Positions 1 to 8,697 of a stretch of DNA of 64,000 bases are shown here, piece by piece. A program made the translations under genes and the position numbers. The DNA is taken from assembly GCF_002979515.1 (NCBI RefSeq), contig NZ_PCPA01000006.1, positions 124,001 through 188,000 of the forward strand. The letters are read 5' to 3'. Within the stretch, counting starts at the first letter, position 1, and each line of letters opens with the position of its first letter. The stretch comes from Microbacterium sp. MYb54. GTDB taxonomy: Bacteria; Actinomycetota; Actinomycetes; Actinomycetales; Microbacteriaceae. The notes beneath the pieces were generated by a model. That model was not told the DNA's origin and searched no databases. It saw nothing but the letters and a program-made list of their open reading frames with translations.

Positions 1-2
1 CC

Positions 3-578
3 AAGGGCGGTGCCGCCGGAGAGATCCAGGCATTCGTCGCGCCTTCCGGCGTCGAGAGCGAATCGCTCGTTCGTGCCGATGACTTCAGCACGGTCTCGCT
101 GGCCGAGGTCGCAGCCGAGCAGGGCATCAACTACTCCGGTGAGATCTTCACGAACGATCCCGATGCGGCGATCCAGTGGCCGTTCCTCGTCGGTGTCGGC
201 ATGAGCTACGGCTACGGAATGCGAAGCGGTCGCCTGCACGAGGGCATCGACTTCGTGCCGGGCAACGGTGCACCGATCCAGGCGATCGCCGACGGCACGG
301 TCCGCATCGCGACCGAGCAGGGCGGCGCTTACGGCGTGACCGTCTACATCGATCACGTCATCGACGGTTCGGTCATCACGAGCCACTACTCGCACATGCA
401 GTACGGCTCGCTCAACGTCAAGGCCGGCGACACCGTGAAGGTCGGCACCATCGTCGGCAAGACCGGAAACACCGGCCGTTCCTACGGCGCACACTTGCAC
501 TTCGAGCTCATCGTCAACGGAACGACCATCGATCCGATGCCGTGGCTCAAAGAGAATGCGGGCCGCACCTCGTATTGA
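3..578 (+). CDS. M23 family metallopeptidase, C-terminal part (5' end outside window)
   Basis: The reading frame is open from the window edge, so about 191 C-terminal residues are visible and the true start lies upstream. The last 125 residues form a lysostaphin-type M23 (LytM) domain. The zinc-site H-x3-D is at visible residues 79 and 83 (in HEGIDF), and the HxH motif is at 164-166 (in AHLHFEL). Such enzymes cut peptidoglycan cross-bridges or stems and act outside the membrane. The segment before the domain (residues 1-60) looks like a linker with no recognisable motif. Any signal peptide would be off-window. The assignment to M23 is firm; the exact role (division, remodelling, resuscitation) cannot be told. 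Confidence 0.9.
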   Translation, partial: KGGAAGEIQAFVAPSGVESESLVRADDFSTVSLAEVAAEQGINYSGEIFTNDPDAAIQWPFLVGVGMSYGYGMRSGRLHEGIDFVPGNGAPIQAIADGTVRIATEQGGAYGVTVYIDHVIDGSVITSHYSHMQYGSLNVKAGDTVKVGTIVGKTGNTGRSYGAHLHFELIVNGTTIDPMPWLKENAGRTSY

Positions 579-646
579 CCGGCTCGATTTCATGAGGACG
601 CCACTGTGATGGTATTCTCGTACGGTTGCCCCGCGAGGGGCAGCAC

Positions 647-718
<72 letters not shown>

Positions 719-752
719 CGCAGCATTCTTCTCACGCGGACGGATGCCTCGC

Positions 753-826
753 GGCAGGGTAGCTCAGCTGGTTAGAGCGCACGACTCATAATCGTGAGGT
801 CGCGGGTTCAAGCCCCGCTCCTGCTA
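753..826 (+). tRNA. tRNA-Met (anticodon CAT)
   Basis: Cloverleaf with anticodon stem CACGA/TCGTG around the loop CTCATAA (anticodon CAT) and T arm GCGGG-TTCAAGC-CCCGC. The acceptor stem has G-U pairs at its first and last positions. Position 1 can pair with 72 and the anticodon stem lacks the three G-C pairs of an initiator, so it reads as elongator Met. It lies 34 bases after tRNA-Thr, probably in the same transcript. CCA is not encoded. Confidence 0.93.
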
Positions 827-833
827 CAGATGA

Positions 834-859
834 AAACCCCCGGTTCTCCCGGGGGTTTT
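834..859 (+). terminator. Rho-independent terminator after the tRNA pair
   Basis: AAAACCCCCGG pairs with CCGGGGGTTTT around a short TTCTC loop and ends in a T run. It lies 8 bases after tRNA-Met. Because the A run mirrors the T run, it can also terminate the small minus-strand gene that ends at 888. Confidence 0.85.
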
Positions 860-887
860 GTCGTATCCGAGAGGTGCTGGGGCGCGA

Positions 888-1076
888 CTACGGGCGCTGA
901 GCCCGGGGGAGCGGAGGCCACACGACGAGGAGGAAAGCCGCGATCGGGCCGAGCAGCAGCGTCAGCAGGAACCACGCCCATGCGGATCTGTTCCGGGTCC
1001 GAGCGAATCCGCCCGCGAGGATCGCCACGGTCAGCCACATCGCGGACACGACGGTCCCGAGATACTCGACGGTCAT
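888..1076 (-). CDS. small two-helix membrane protein, function unknown
   Basis: 62 residues with two likely transmembrane helices (about 7-24 and 32-53) joined by a short basic loop (RTRNRS), ending in a proline-rich tail. The shape resembles small actinobacterial membrane proteins of unknown role. It stands alone between the tRNA terminator and the GntR regulator that is transcribed in the same direction. No homologous function can be named from the sequence. Confidence 0.6.
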   Translation of the reverse strand: MTVEYLGTVVSAMWLTVAILAGGFARTRNRSAWAWFLLTLLLGPIAAFLLVVWPPLPRAQRP

Positions 1077-1127
1077 GCGTTCGAGACTACGACGACGAAC
1101 GCAGGGCGCCGAGACGCGCGGCCGGTG

Positions 1128-1802
1128 TCAATCGATGACGCGCATCAGGCGGTCGCGAGAGTGCTCGATGTGTGTGCGCATGGCGTCGGCCGCAGCGTTC
1201 GCATCGCCGGCGGAGATCGCCTCGGCAACGGCGGCGTGTTCATCGACCGTGTCCGTCACGTACGCGCCCGTGTAGGCCAGGCGGAACGTGTGCAGGTGGC
1301 AGTGGGTGCGTGCATAGGCCTGCCGCACCGTCTCGTTCTGCGCCGAACGGAACACCAGGTCATGCAGACGCACATCGTGCTGCGACAGCAGTCGGTACGC
1401 GTCGTCTTCGCCGACGGCCGAACGGCCTGCCTTGACCTCTTTCGTGAGATCAGCGACGTCGGACGCTGAGCGGCGTTCCGCGGCACTGGCCGCTGTGCCG
1501 GGCTCGAGCAGGAGGCGCAGTTCGAACAGCTCACCGAGGCGTCGGCGGTCGAGGAGATCTGTCGTGCGATAGCCGCGGAGCGGGAGCTTCTCGACCAGGC
1601 CGTCGGACTCCAACCGCGCCAGGGCTTCGCGCACGGGGGTGGGGGAGACCGCGAAGTGTCGGGCGAGTTCGCCCGCGTTGATGCGCGCGTCGGGCGGGAA
1701 GGTGCCGTCGAGGATCGACTGCTGCAGAGAGCCGTACACCTCGTCGCCGAGCATCGTGCGGGCTCCGGGCGTGAAGGAGGGCAACTGATCGAGTGCAGAC
1801 AT
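1128..1802 (-). CDS. GntR family regulator, FadR/FCD subfamily
   Basis: 224 residues. An N-terminal winged helix (about residues 18-80, recognition region SPTPVREALARLES) is followed by an all-helical FCD effector domain with spaced His residues that usually bind a metal and an acid ligand. The start at 1802 is chosen because AGGAGG lies 5 bases upstream; the frame continues 14 codons further but into the promoter region. It is divergent from the sugar operon starting at 1903, which it most likely represses. FCD regulators usually respond to sugar acids or other organic acids, which fits a dehydratase/dehydrogenase operon; this link is inferred. Confidence 0.9.
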   Translation of the reverse strand: MSALDQLPSFTPGARTMLGDEVYGSLQQSILDGTFPPDARINAGELARHFAVSPTPVREALARLESDGLVEKLPLRGYRTTDLLDRRRLGELFELRLLLEPGTAASAAERRSASDVADLTKEVKAGRSAVGEDDAYRLLSQHDVRLHDLVFRSAQNETVRQAYARTHCHLHTFRLAYTGAYVTDTVDEHAAVAEAISAGDANAAADAMRTHIEHSRDRLMRVID

Positions 1803-1814
1803 CCGACCTCCTGC

Positions 1815-1872
1815 TTGACAGAACGAGTGTGTGCGGCCCATCATAGCCTTTGAAAGATCAAATACGATATTT
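1815..1872 (+). promoter_or_regulatory. promoter and candidate GntR operator of the deoxyhexose operon
   Basis: TTGACA (1815-1820) with CATCAT (1839-1844) 18 bases later forms a plausible promoter. Right after it lie two AT-rich inverted repeats, TTTGA-AAGA-TCAAA (1849-1862) and AAATA-CGA-TATTT (1860-1872), which share their inner bases. They stand out in a GC-rich genome and sit where an FCD-type repressor would block transcription. Binding is inferred, not shown. Confidence 0.55.
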
Positions 1873-1902
1873 CAGATTGAATTCTTCACTGGAGGCTCAA
1901 AG

Positions 1903-2967
1903 ATGCGCATCACACAGCACGTGCGGCTCGGCGCCGTCATCGCGGCGGCCGCCGCGCTCACTCTCGCTCTCGGCGGCTGCACCCCGCAGAACTCCGGCTC
2001 CGCCGATGGTGGCGACGGTGGCAGCGGAAACCTCTCCGACGTCCGCGTCGCCCTCGTGCCCGGTGGCGCGCACCCGTACTTCCAGCCGTGGATCGCTGCC
2101 GGCGAGAAGGCCGCGAAAGACTTCGGCCTCGGCGAGGTCACCTTCAACGAGACCTCCGAGTGGGACCAGACCAAGCAGAACGACGTGATCAACTCACTCG
2201 TTGCGAACGGGTACAACGCCTTCGGCATCTTCGGGGTGTCGCCGACCGACATCAACTCGACGTTCAAGAAGCTCACGGACGCGGGCATCGCGGTCGGATC
2301 GATCGCCTCGTGCCCGGCCGGCGACGAGAACCTCGCCGCGTTCTGCCTGTCGACCGACACCGAAGAGGCCGCGTACCAGGCGGCCGCCGCGGCGATCGAC
2401 GCGATCGGTGGCAAGGGCACGATCGTGCACATGACCGGCAACAACGTCGACTCGAACACGCAGCGTCGCATCGAGGGCGTCCAGCGCGCGATCGACGAGA
2501 CCGACGGTGCCGTCACCCTGCTGCAGACGATCACCGACGTCGACACCGACCTCGCCACGGCGCAGAAGGCCGCGTCCGACCTGCTGGCGGCCAGCGGCTC
2601 CGAGATCGGCGCGATCGTCACGACCGCCTACAACCCCGCGGTGGCGAGTGCAGAGGCCATCGCCGAGTCCGGCCTCGACATCCAGCTCATCGCCATCGAC
2701 GACGACCCCACGATCCTCGACGGCATCCGCGACGGCTCGATCTACGGCACCGTCGCGCAGAACCCGGTCGGACAGGCTTACGTGGGCAGCTGGGTCCTCG
2801 GGCAGCTCGCGAGCGGTGCATGCGAGATGGCAGACCCCGGCGTGATCGTCGACTCCGGATCGTTCGTCGTGACCAAGGACAACGTGGACACCTACGGCGA
2901 TGAGCAGGACACCTTCGCCGAGACGGTGAAGAAGAAGTTCGAAGACGACCTGCTCACCTGCAAGTGA
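1903..2967 (+). CDS. sugar ABC transporter substrate-binding lipoprotein (RbsB-like)
   Basis: 354 residues. The lipoprotein signal has a hydrophobic stretch at 10-23 and lipobox LGGC; the Cys at 26 becomes the lipid anchor. The rest is a type I periplasmic-binding fold as in ribose/galactose/rhamnose binding proteins of CUT2 systems. The start at 1903 has GGAGG 7 bases upstream; the frame extends 24 codons further into the operator. It is the first gene of the operon and delivers the sugar to the two permeases at 4086 and 5162. The ligand is inferred from the neighbouring enzymes to be a deoxyhexose. Confidence 0.93.
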   Translation: MRITQHVRLGAVIAAAAALTLALGGCTPQNSGSADGGDGGSGNLSDVRVALVPGGAHPYFQPWIAAGEKAAKDFGLGEVTFNETSEWDQTKQNDVINSLVANGYNAFGIFGVSPTDINSTFKKLTDAGIAVGSIASCPAGDENLAAFCLSTDTEEAAYQAAAAAIDAIGGKGTIVHMTGNNVDSNTQRRIEGVQRAIDETDGAVTLLQTITDVDTDLATAQKAASDLLAASGSEIGAIVTTAYNPAVASAEAIAESGLDIQLIAIDDDPTILDGIRDGSIYGTVAQNPVGQAYVGSWVLGQLASGACEMADPGVIVDSGSFVVTKDNVDTYGDEQDTFAETVKKKFEDDLLTCK

Positions 2968-2994
2968 ACTGACCTACCCCAGGAGATGTACCCG

Positions 2995-4086
2995 ATGGCC
3001 AGTACGATCACCGATGCTCGCGCGTTCCTCGTCGACGTCGCCGTGGAGACGGAACGCACGGACGCCGTGCAGAGCTTCGTCTCGCAGGAGACGATCTTCG
3101 TGGAACTCACCACGAGCGATGGCCTGCACGGCCTCGGGTACTCCTACACGATCGGGACAGGAGGTCGCGCCGTGCTGTCGATGCTGCGCGACCACCTGCT
3201 CCCGATCCTGGTCGGCCAGGACGCCGACCGCATCGAGGCTGTCTGGTACCGCCTCTTCTCCTCGACCCGCGCCACCACGACCGGCGCGATCACCTCGCTC
3301 GCGCTCGCCGCGGTCGACACGGCTCTCTGGGACATCGCCTCCCGCCGCGCGGCCCTGCCCCTCTGGCGCCTCGCCGGGGGCTTCCGCCGCGATATCCCGC
3401 TCTACGACACCGAGGGCGGCTGGCTGCATCTGAGCACCGACGACCTGGTCAAGGGCGCTCTCTCCTCGAAAGAGGCAGGCCTCAAAGGCGTCAAGGTCAA
3501 GATCGGCAAGCCGAGCGGCCAGGAGGATCGCGAGCGCCTGACGGCTGTTCGCGAAGCCGTCGGTTCGCACTTCGACATCATGGTCGATGCCAACCAGTCG
3601 ATGACGAGCGCGGAGGCCATCCGTCGGGCGCGGCTCTTCGACGGCCTCGACCTCGGCTGGATCGAGGAACCCCTCCCGGCCGACGACATCGAAGGGCATG
3701 TGCGGCTCGCAGCGTCGACTTCGACGCCGATCGCGGTCGGTGAGTCGATGTACTCGATCGCGCAGTTCCGGGAGTATCTCGACCGTGGTGCCGCAGGAAT
3801 CGTCCAGGTGGACGTGGCTCGTATCGGCGGTATCACGCCTTGGCTGAAGGTCGCCCATCTCGCCGAGTCGTTCAACGTGCACGTCTGCCCGCACTTCCTC
3901 ATGGAATTGCACGTGAGCCTGGTCGCCGCCGTCCCCAACGGTCGGTATGTCGAGCACATCCCTCAGCTGCGGGCGATCACCCGCACCGGGATGACCATCG
4001 AAGACGGCCGTGCACTCGCCCCGGAGACGCTCGGGCTCGGCATCGACTGGGATCGCGATGCGATGGATGACAGGACGGTCCTCTGA
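2995..4086 (+). CDS. enolase-superfamily sugar-acid dehydratase (mandelate racemase/muconate lactonizing group)
   Basis: 363 residues. An N-terminal capping domain (1-130) is followed by a barrel carrying a KxK pair (167/169), metal ligands D198, E224 and E250, and a His base near 300. These are the hallmarks of the mandelate racemase subgroup, which removes water from aldonic acids after abstracting a proton. The start at 2995 is 9 bases after AGGAG; the ATG at 2986 would sit directly on the ribosome site. Family members act on fuconate, rhamnonate, galactonate and others. Beside an aldo/keto dehydrogenase and a mutarotase, fuconate or rhamnonate dehydration is the best guess. Known L-fuconate dehydratases are longer (about 440 residues), so the substrate stays open. 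Confidence 0.85.
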   Translation: MASTITDARAFLVDVAVETERTDAVQSFVSQETIFVELTTSDGLHGLGYSYTIGTGGRAVLSMLRDHLLPILVGQDADRIEAVWYRLFSSTRATTTGAITSLALAAVDTALWDIASRRAALPLWRLAGGFRRDIPLYDTEGGWLHLSTDDLVKGALSSKEAGLKGVKVKIGKPSGQEDRERLTAVREAVGSHFDIMVDANQSMTSAEAIRRARLFDGLDLGWIEEPLPADDIEGHVRLAASTSTPIAVGESMYSIAQFREYLDRGAAGIVQVDVARIGGITPWLKVAHLAESFNVHVCPHFLMELHVSLVAAVPNGRYVEHIPQLRAITRTGMTIEDGRALAPETLGLGIDWDRDAMDDRTVL

Positions 4087-5165
4087 TGTCGCGCGTGCGT
4101 CACGCCGTGAGCGCCGAACTCCGCTCACCTCGTGCGCTCCTCGTCATCCTGATCATCGTCCTCGTCGTCATCATCGCGACCCTCAAACCGGCGTTCCTCA
4201 ACGGACCGTTCGTCATCGCACCGCTGCTCACCTCGATCGCGATCTTCACGGTCGTCGGCCTCGCCCAGATGGTCGTGCTCTCGGTCGGGCACATGAATCT
4301 CGCGGTCGGGCAGCTGGCCGGGATCGGTGCCCTCGTGATGGGGGCATCGTTCGAGAACCTCGGGATGCCGCTGCTCGTCGGGCTGGCTCTGGGAATCCTC
4401 GCCAGCACCGCGCTCGGCGCCCTCGCCGGGTGGATCATCGCCAAGACCGGGGTGAACTCGTTCATCGTCACCCTGGCGATGAGCTTCACCCTGCTCGGGC
4501 TGATCCCCACGCTCTACAAGTCGTGGAGCACCGGCCAGGCCTTCACGGTGGCACCGGCGGGGTTCGAGACGATCGGCCGCGGCACGTTCGCCGACGTGTG
4601 CATGTTCGGCTACTGCGGATCGAACGCGGTTCCGCTCATGGTCCTCCCCGCCCTCGGCTGCATGGCGGTCATCTGGTACTTCTACACCTGCACCCGCAGC
4701 GGTCGTGAGGTGCTGATGACCGGCAGCAGCGTGCGGGCCGCGGAGCTCTCCGGAGTGCCGACGGCGCGCCGCACGATCCTGGCGCACGCGCTGTCCGGAC
4801 TCCTCGCCGCGATCGCCGGGTTCCTGCTCGCCGCGAGCACCGGCTCGTTCACCCCGGCGATCGGAAGCGAGTTCATGCTCTCCTCCTTCCTCGGACCGAT
4901 CCTCGGCGGCACGCTCCTCGCCGGCGGCCTGGTGTCGATCGTGGGCACCGCACTCGGGATCACGCTCACCTCGGTCATCCGCAAGGGGCTCGAGCTGTTC
5001 GGTGTCGGCCTCGAGACTCTCAACGTCCTGCTCGGATTCATCCTCCTGGCGGCACTCGCCACGGACCGTCTGCGCCTGCTCTTCGCGCGACGCCGACCCG
5101 CCAAAGCCACGGAGTCCGCCGCGACCCTCGCCGTCGAACTGGATGAGGCGGAGGCCCACCGATGA
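4086..5165 (+). CDS. sugar ABC transporter permease (RbsC-like), first
   Basis: 359 residues of a BPD_transp_2 permease with about nine or ten membrane segments starting near residue 16. The start codon overlaps the dehydratase stop (TGATG), showing translational coupling. CUT2 transporters usually use a permease dimer; here two different permeases are encoded in a row, as in rhamnose and autoinducer-2 systems. The C-terminus is a cytoplasmic basic/acidic tail (about 325-359). Confidence 0.92.
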   Translation: MSRVRHAVSAELRSPRALLVILIIVLVVIIATLKPAFLNGPFVIAPLLTSIAIFTVVGLAQMVVLSVGHMNLAVGQLAGIGALVMGASFENLGMPLLVGLALGILASTALGALAGWIIAKTGVNSFIVTLAMSFTLLGLIPTLYKSWSTGQAFTVAPAGFETIGRGTFADVCMFGYCGSNAVPLMVLPALGCMAVIWYFYTCTRSGREVLMTGSSVRAAELSGVPTARRTILAHALSGLLAAIAGFLLAASTGSFTPAIGSEFMLSSFLGPILGGTLLAGGLVSIVGTALGITLTSVIRKGLELFGVGLETLNVLLGFILLAALATDRLRLLFARRRPAKATESAATLAVELDEAEAHR

Positions 5166-6166
5166 AACGCATCATCAGCGCGAACAACGTCCTGCTCGTC
5201 GGGATCGTCGTCGTCGGCGCCATCGTCCTCGGCATGGCGACTTCTGGTCAGTTCTTCGGTCCTGTCTCGATGACGAGCTTCTTCCGCTTCGTCAGCGTGC
5301 CGATCCTGATCGGGCTGGCGCAGATGATCACTCTCTGCGTCGGACAGCTCAACCTCGCGGTCGGAGCCATCGGCGGCGTCGCGGCCTGCTTCACGGGTGT
5401 GATCGTCACGTCCTGGGGCGTCCCGCCGTGGATCGGTGCGCTGGTGGCCGTGCTCACCGGTGCGGTCCTCGGCCTTGCGAACGGGTTGCTGGTCGTCGGG
5501 ACCCGGATCAACGGCTTCATCGTGACGCTCGCGATGTCGCAGATCCTGATCGGTGTGCAGTACGCCCTCGTCGGCACCCGCACGATCGAGCGCAAGGCGT
5601 GGCCAGAGCTCGCCGCCTTCGGGCGATCGGCGATCCTGGGCATTCCGACGATCTTCCTGATGACGCTCGTCGTCGCCGCGATCGTCGCCCTCTACTTCGC
5701 GCAGACGGTGTCGGGTCGAAAGCTGCTCGCCAGTGGAGGCAATGCTTCCGCGGCCCAGCTCGCCGGCATCTCGACCGACCGTGCCCTCATCGTGGCGCAC
5801 ACCCTCTCCGGGTTGCTGTGCGGTATCGCTGCGATGGTGAGCATCTCGTTCCTGCCCGGCGTGAACACGACGGTCGGCGGAGACTGGCTGCTGCCGAGCT
5901 TCGCGGCCCCCATCATCGGCGGAGTCGCTCTCGTCGGCGGAACGGTCGCGGTCCTCGGCACGGTTCTCGCGGCGATGGTCGTGCGGCTCGTGGATGCGGC
6001 GAGCCCGATCTTCCGCTTCGACGCGGAGGTCGTCAACTTCGTCGTCGGCGCTGTCGTGCTCGGCACAGTCGCGCTCGGCAAGCTGCGCGAGGTGCAGGCT
6101 TCGCGCCATGCCAGCAGGATCAGATCGTTGCGCGCGGAAGCCGCACTGGCGGAGGTGAAGCGATGA
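5162..6166 (+). CDS. sugar ABC transporter permease (RbsC-like), second
   Basis: 334 residues, homologous in layout to the preceding permease. It has a short N-terminus, about ten membrane segments and a conserved gene-family patch near 245-270 (GGVALVGGTVAVLGT). ATGA overlap with the previous stop. Together with its neighbour it should form the heterodimeric channel of the CUT2 importer whose ATPase follows. Confidence 0.92.
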   Translation: MKRIISANNVLLVGIVVVGAIVLGMATSGQFFGPVSMTSFFRFVSVPILIGLAQMITLCVGQLNLAVGAIGGVAACFTGVIVTSWGVPPWIGALVAVLTGAVLGLANGLLVVGTRINGFIVTLAMSQILIGVQYALVGTRTIERKAWPELAAFGRSAILGIPTIFLMTLVVAAIVALYFAQTVSGRKLLASGGNASAAQLAGISTDRALIVAHTLSGLLCGIAAMVSISFLPGVNTTVGGDWLLPSFAAPIIGGVALVGGTVAVLGTVLAAMVVRLVDAASPIFRFDAEVVNFVVGAVVLGTVALGKLREVQASRHASRIRSLRAEAALAEVKR

Positions 6167-7683
6167 CCGTCGCACTGGAGATCCGGAATCTGCGGAAGAC
6201 GTTCCCCGGGGTGACAGCCCTGGCAGACGCGAATCTCACCCTGGAGGCGGGATCCGTGCACGCCCTCATGGGGGAGAACGGTGCAGGGAAGTCGACGCTC
6301 ATCAAGATCGTCACCGGGGTGCAGGGCGCCGATTCCGGCAGCCTGATCCTCGGCGGTGAAGAGGTGTCGTTCGCGAATCCGCTGGAGGCGATGGCGGCCG
6401 GCATCGGTGTCGTGCACCAGGAGCGCAATGTCGTCCGTGAGTTCACGGTGGGGGAGAACATCGCCCTCTCCGCGATGCCGCGGCGCGCAGGCACCGTCGA
6501 TTGGCGTCGGGTGTGGCGCGAGTCGAAGCGGTGCCTGGACATGCTCGACCTCGACATCGATCCGCGCACCCCGATGCGCGAGCTCTCAGCCGCGCAGATC
6601 CAGCTCGTCGAGATCGCTCGCGGTCTGTACCGGAGCGCGAAGGTGCTGCTGCTCGACGAGCCGACCGCCTCGCTCAGCAACGACGAGGCAGAGCGGCTCT
6701 ACACCGTGGTCCGCCAGCTCAGTGCGGAGGGGACCGCGATCGTGCTCGTCAGCCACAAGCTCGACGAGGTGTTCGCGCACTGCGACGCGATCACGGTGCT
6801 TCGCGACGGCAGCACCGTGATGCCGTCGCAGCCGATCGCGGATACGAGTCGCGACGAGGTCGTCTCGCGCATGGTCGGGCGCACGCTCGCAGATCTCGAG
6901 GTCGAGGAGCGCGAGGTGGACCGCACGGCCACTCCGGCACTCGAACTGGTCGATGTCAGCACAGCCGCGGGGCACCGGAGCATCTCGCTCGCGGTTCATC
7001 CCGGCGAGGTGCTCGGCATGTACGGACTCGTCGGCGCCGGACGCACCGAACTCGCGCGCGCTGTGCTGGGCCTCGATCGGGTCACCGGGGGAGAGGTGCG
7101 CATCGACGGCGAGACCGTGCGGATCCGCTCCGTCCGCGATGCCCTCCGCAGGTTCCGCATCGGCTACGTCACCGAGAACCGCAAGGAGGAGGGCGTCTTC
7201 CTCCTCCAGTCGATCACGCGCAACGTGGCGGTCACCATCTGGTCGGAGCTCGCGAAGGTGCTCGGCTTCGTGCCGGGGCGCAAGGAGCGCGAAGCTGTGC
7301 AGGCCCAGGTCGATGCGCTCGACATCAAGATCTCCTCGCAGGAGCAGCTCGCAGGGCAGCTCTCCGGCGGCAACCAGCAGAAGGTCTCACTGGCGAAGTG
7401 GCTCGCCGCTCGCACGAAGGTGCTCATCATCGACGAGCCGACGGTCGGGATCGACGTGCGCACCAAGCGCGCCTTCTATGAGCTCATCTGGCGTCTCGCC
7501 GACGACGGCATGGCCATCCTGCTCATCTCGAGCGACCTCGCCGAGATGGTCACGCTCGCCGACCGGATCGTCGTGATGGACCAGTACATCGTCCGTGGCG
7601 TCGTCGAGAACACGCACGACTACCAGCCCATGAGCGCGGAGGTGATGGGCCACATCCATGGCGCCTCGGAGCCGGCGCGGTGA
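6163..7683 (+). CDS. sugar ABC transporter ATP-binding protein with two ATPase domains (RbsA/RhaT type)
   Basis: 506 residues with tandem ABC domains. Domain 1 has Walker A GENGAGKST (37-45), a degenerate signature LSAAQ and Walker B LLLDEPTAS. Domain 2 has a weakened Walker A (GLVGAGRTE, no Lys), an intact signature LSGGNQQK and Walker B LIIDEPTVG. This mixture of one canonical and one degenerate site is normal for RbsA-type proteins. The start at 6163 overlaps the preceding permease stop (ATGA). Confidence 0.94.
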   Translation: MTVALEIRNLRKTFPGVTALADANLTLEAGSVHALMGENGAGKSTLIKIVTGVQGADSGSLILGGEEVSFANPLEAMAAGIGVVHQERNVVREFTVGENIALSAMPRRAGTVDWRRVWRESKRCLDMLDLDIDPRTPMRELSAAQIQLVEIARGLYRSAKVLLLDEPTASLSNDEAERLYTVVRQLSAEGTAIVLVSHKLDEVFAHCDAITVLRDGSTVMPSQPIADTSRDEVVSRMVGRTLADLEVEEREVDRTATPALELVDVSTAAGHRSISLAVHPGEVLGMYGLVGAGRTELARAVLGLDRVTGGEVRIDGETVRIRSVRDALRRFRIGYVTENRKEEGVFLLQSITRNVAVTIWSELAKVLGFVPGRKEREAVQAQVDALDIKISSQEQLAGQLSGGNQQKVSLAKWLAARTKVLIIDEPTVGIDVRTKRAFYELIWRLADDGMAILLISSDLAEMVTLADRIVVMDQYIVRGVVENTHDYQPMSAEVMGHIHGASEPAR

Positions 7684-8669
7684 TTCCGCGCAGGACCCAT
7701 CGTGGGATGGACGTCAGCGTGCTCGGCATGGGGTGCGCGCAGCTCGGCAACCTCGGCAGCGTGCTGACCGACGACGAGGCGGAGGCGACCGTCCACGCGG
7801 CCTGGGACGCCGGGATCCGCCACTTCGACACCGCGCCCCACTACGGGCTCGGGCTCTCCGAACGCCGACTCGGCCGCGCGCTCGCCGCGTATCCACGCGA
7901 CGACTACGTCGTCTCCACCAAGGTCGGCCGGCTGCTCGTGCCGAGCCCCGAGACCGCGCACGAGCGCGACCTGGCGAATCTCTTCGACGTGCCGTCCGAC
8001 GTGCGCCGTGTGTACGACCTCAGCCGCGACGGTGTGCTGCGATCGGTCGAAGCCAGTCTCGAGCGGCTCGGACTCGACCGCGTGGACATCGTCTACATGC
8101 ACGACCCGGACGATCACGTGGAAGCTGCACTCACGACGGGAGCGCGGACGCTGTCGGAGTTGCGCGCCGCGGGTGTGATCGGCGGATACGGCGCCGGGAT
8201 GAATCAGGCCGCGATGCTCGTGGACCTCATCGAGCAGACCGATGCGGACATCGTGATGTGCGCCGGACGTCTGACTCTTCTGGAGCAGACGAGCAGCCTC
8301 GGGATGCTGGCGGCCGCGCACGAGCGCGATGTCGCCGTCGTCGCGGCCGCGGTCTACAACTCGGGTCTACTCGCACGGGAGACCGTGCCCGATCGGGGCA
8401 CGTACGACTACGCGGAAGCTCCGCACGGCATCGTGGAGCGAGCTCGCGACATCGAGCGCATCTGCCGTGAGCACGGCACGTCGCTCCCGACCGCGGCCGT
8501 GCAGTTCCCGCTGCGGATGCCGCAGGTCGTCGCATCCGTCGTGGGGGTGCGTGGGGCGCAGCAGGCCGCGGAAGCGGCAGCTCGGATGACCGCTGAGATC
8601 CCCGAGGAGCTGTGGACTGCTCTGACCGCTGCGGGGCATATCGTGGCAGTGGAATCGATTGTGAACTGA
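7680..8669 (+). CDS. aldo/keto reductase, L-fucose/D-threo-aldose 1-dehydrogenase-like
   Basis: 329 residues of an AKR barrel with the catalytic tetrad D50, Y55, K81 and H141. The GTG start overlaps the ATPase stop (GTGA). The sequence most resembles AKRs that oxidise L-fucose or other aldoses to lactones with NAD(P), the first step of the oxidative, non-phosphorylating deoxyhexose route. The reaction is inferred from family and operon. The gene ends in a 17-bp imperfect tandem duplication that includes the stop codon. Confidence 0.85.
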   Translation: MIPRRTHRGMDVSVLGMGCAQLGNLGSVLTDDEAEATVHAAWDAGIRHFDTAPHYGLGLSERRLGRALAAYPRDDYVVSTKVGRLLVPSPETAHERDLANLFDVPSDVRRVYDLSRDGVLRSVEASLERLGLDRVDIVYMHDPDDHVEAALTTGARTLSELRAAGVIGGYGAGMNQAAMLVDLIEQTDADIVMCAGRLTLLEQTSSLGMLAAAHERDVAVVAAAVYNSGLLARETVPDRGTYDYAEAPHGIVERARDIERICREHGTSLPTAAVQFPLRMPQVVASVVGVRGAQQAAEAAARMTAEIPEELWTALTAAGHIVAVESIVN

Positions 8670-8687
8670 CATCGATCGTGAACGGAC
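8654..8687 (+). repeat. 17-bp imperfect tandem duplication over the aldo/keto reductase stop codon
   Basis: ATCGATTGTGAACTGAC (8654-8670) is followed directly by ATCGATCGTGAACGGAC (8671-8687), matching at 15 of 17 bases. The first copy contains the TGA stop at 8667-8669; the second forms the spacer before the ribosome site of the next gene. Confidence 0.8.
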
Positions 8688-8697
8688 AAGGAGCGGC

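Noticed and set aside
4682..6175. Very long minus-strand frame opposite the two sugar permeases
   Set aside because: It is the antisense shadow of two clear permease genes in GC-rich DNA; its translation is low-complexity Arg/Asp-rich with no domain.
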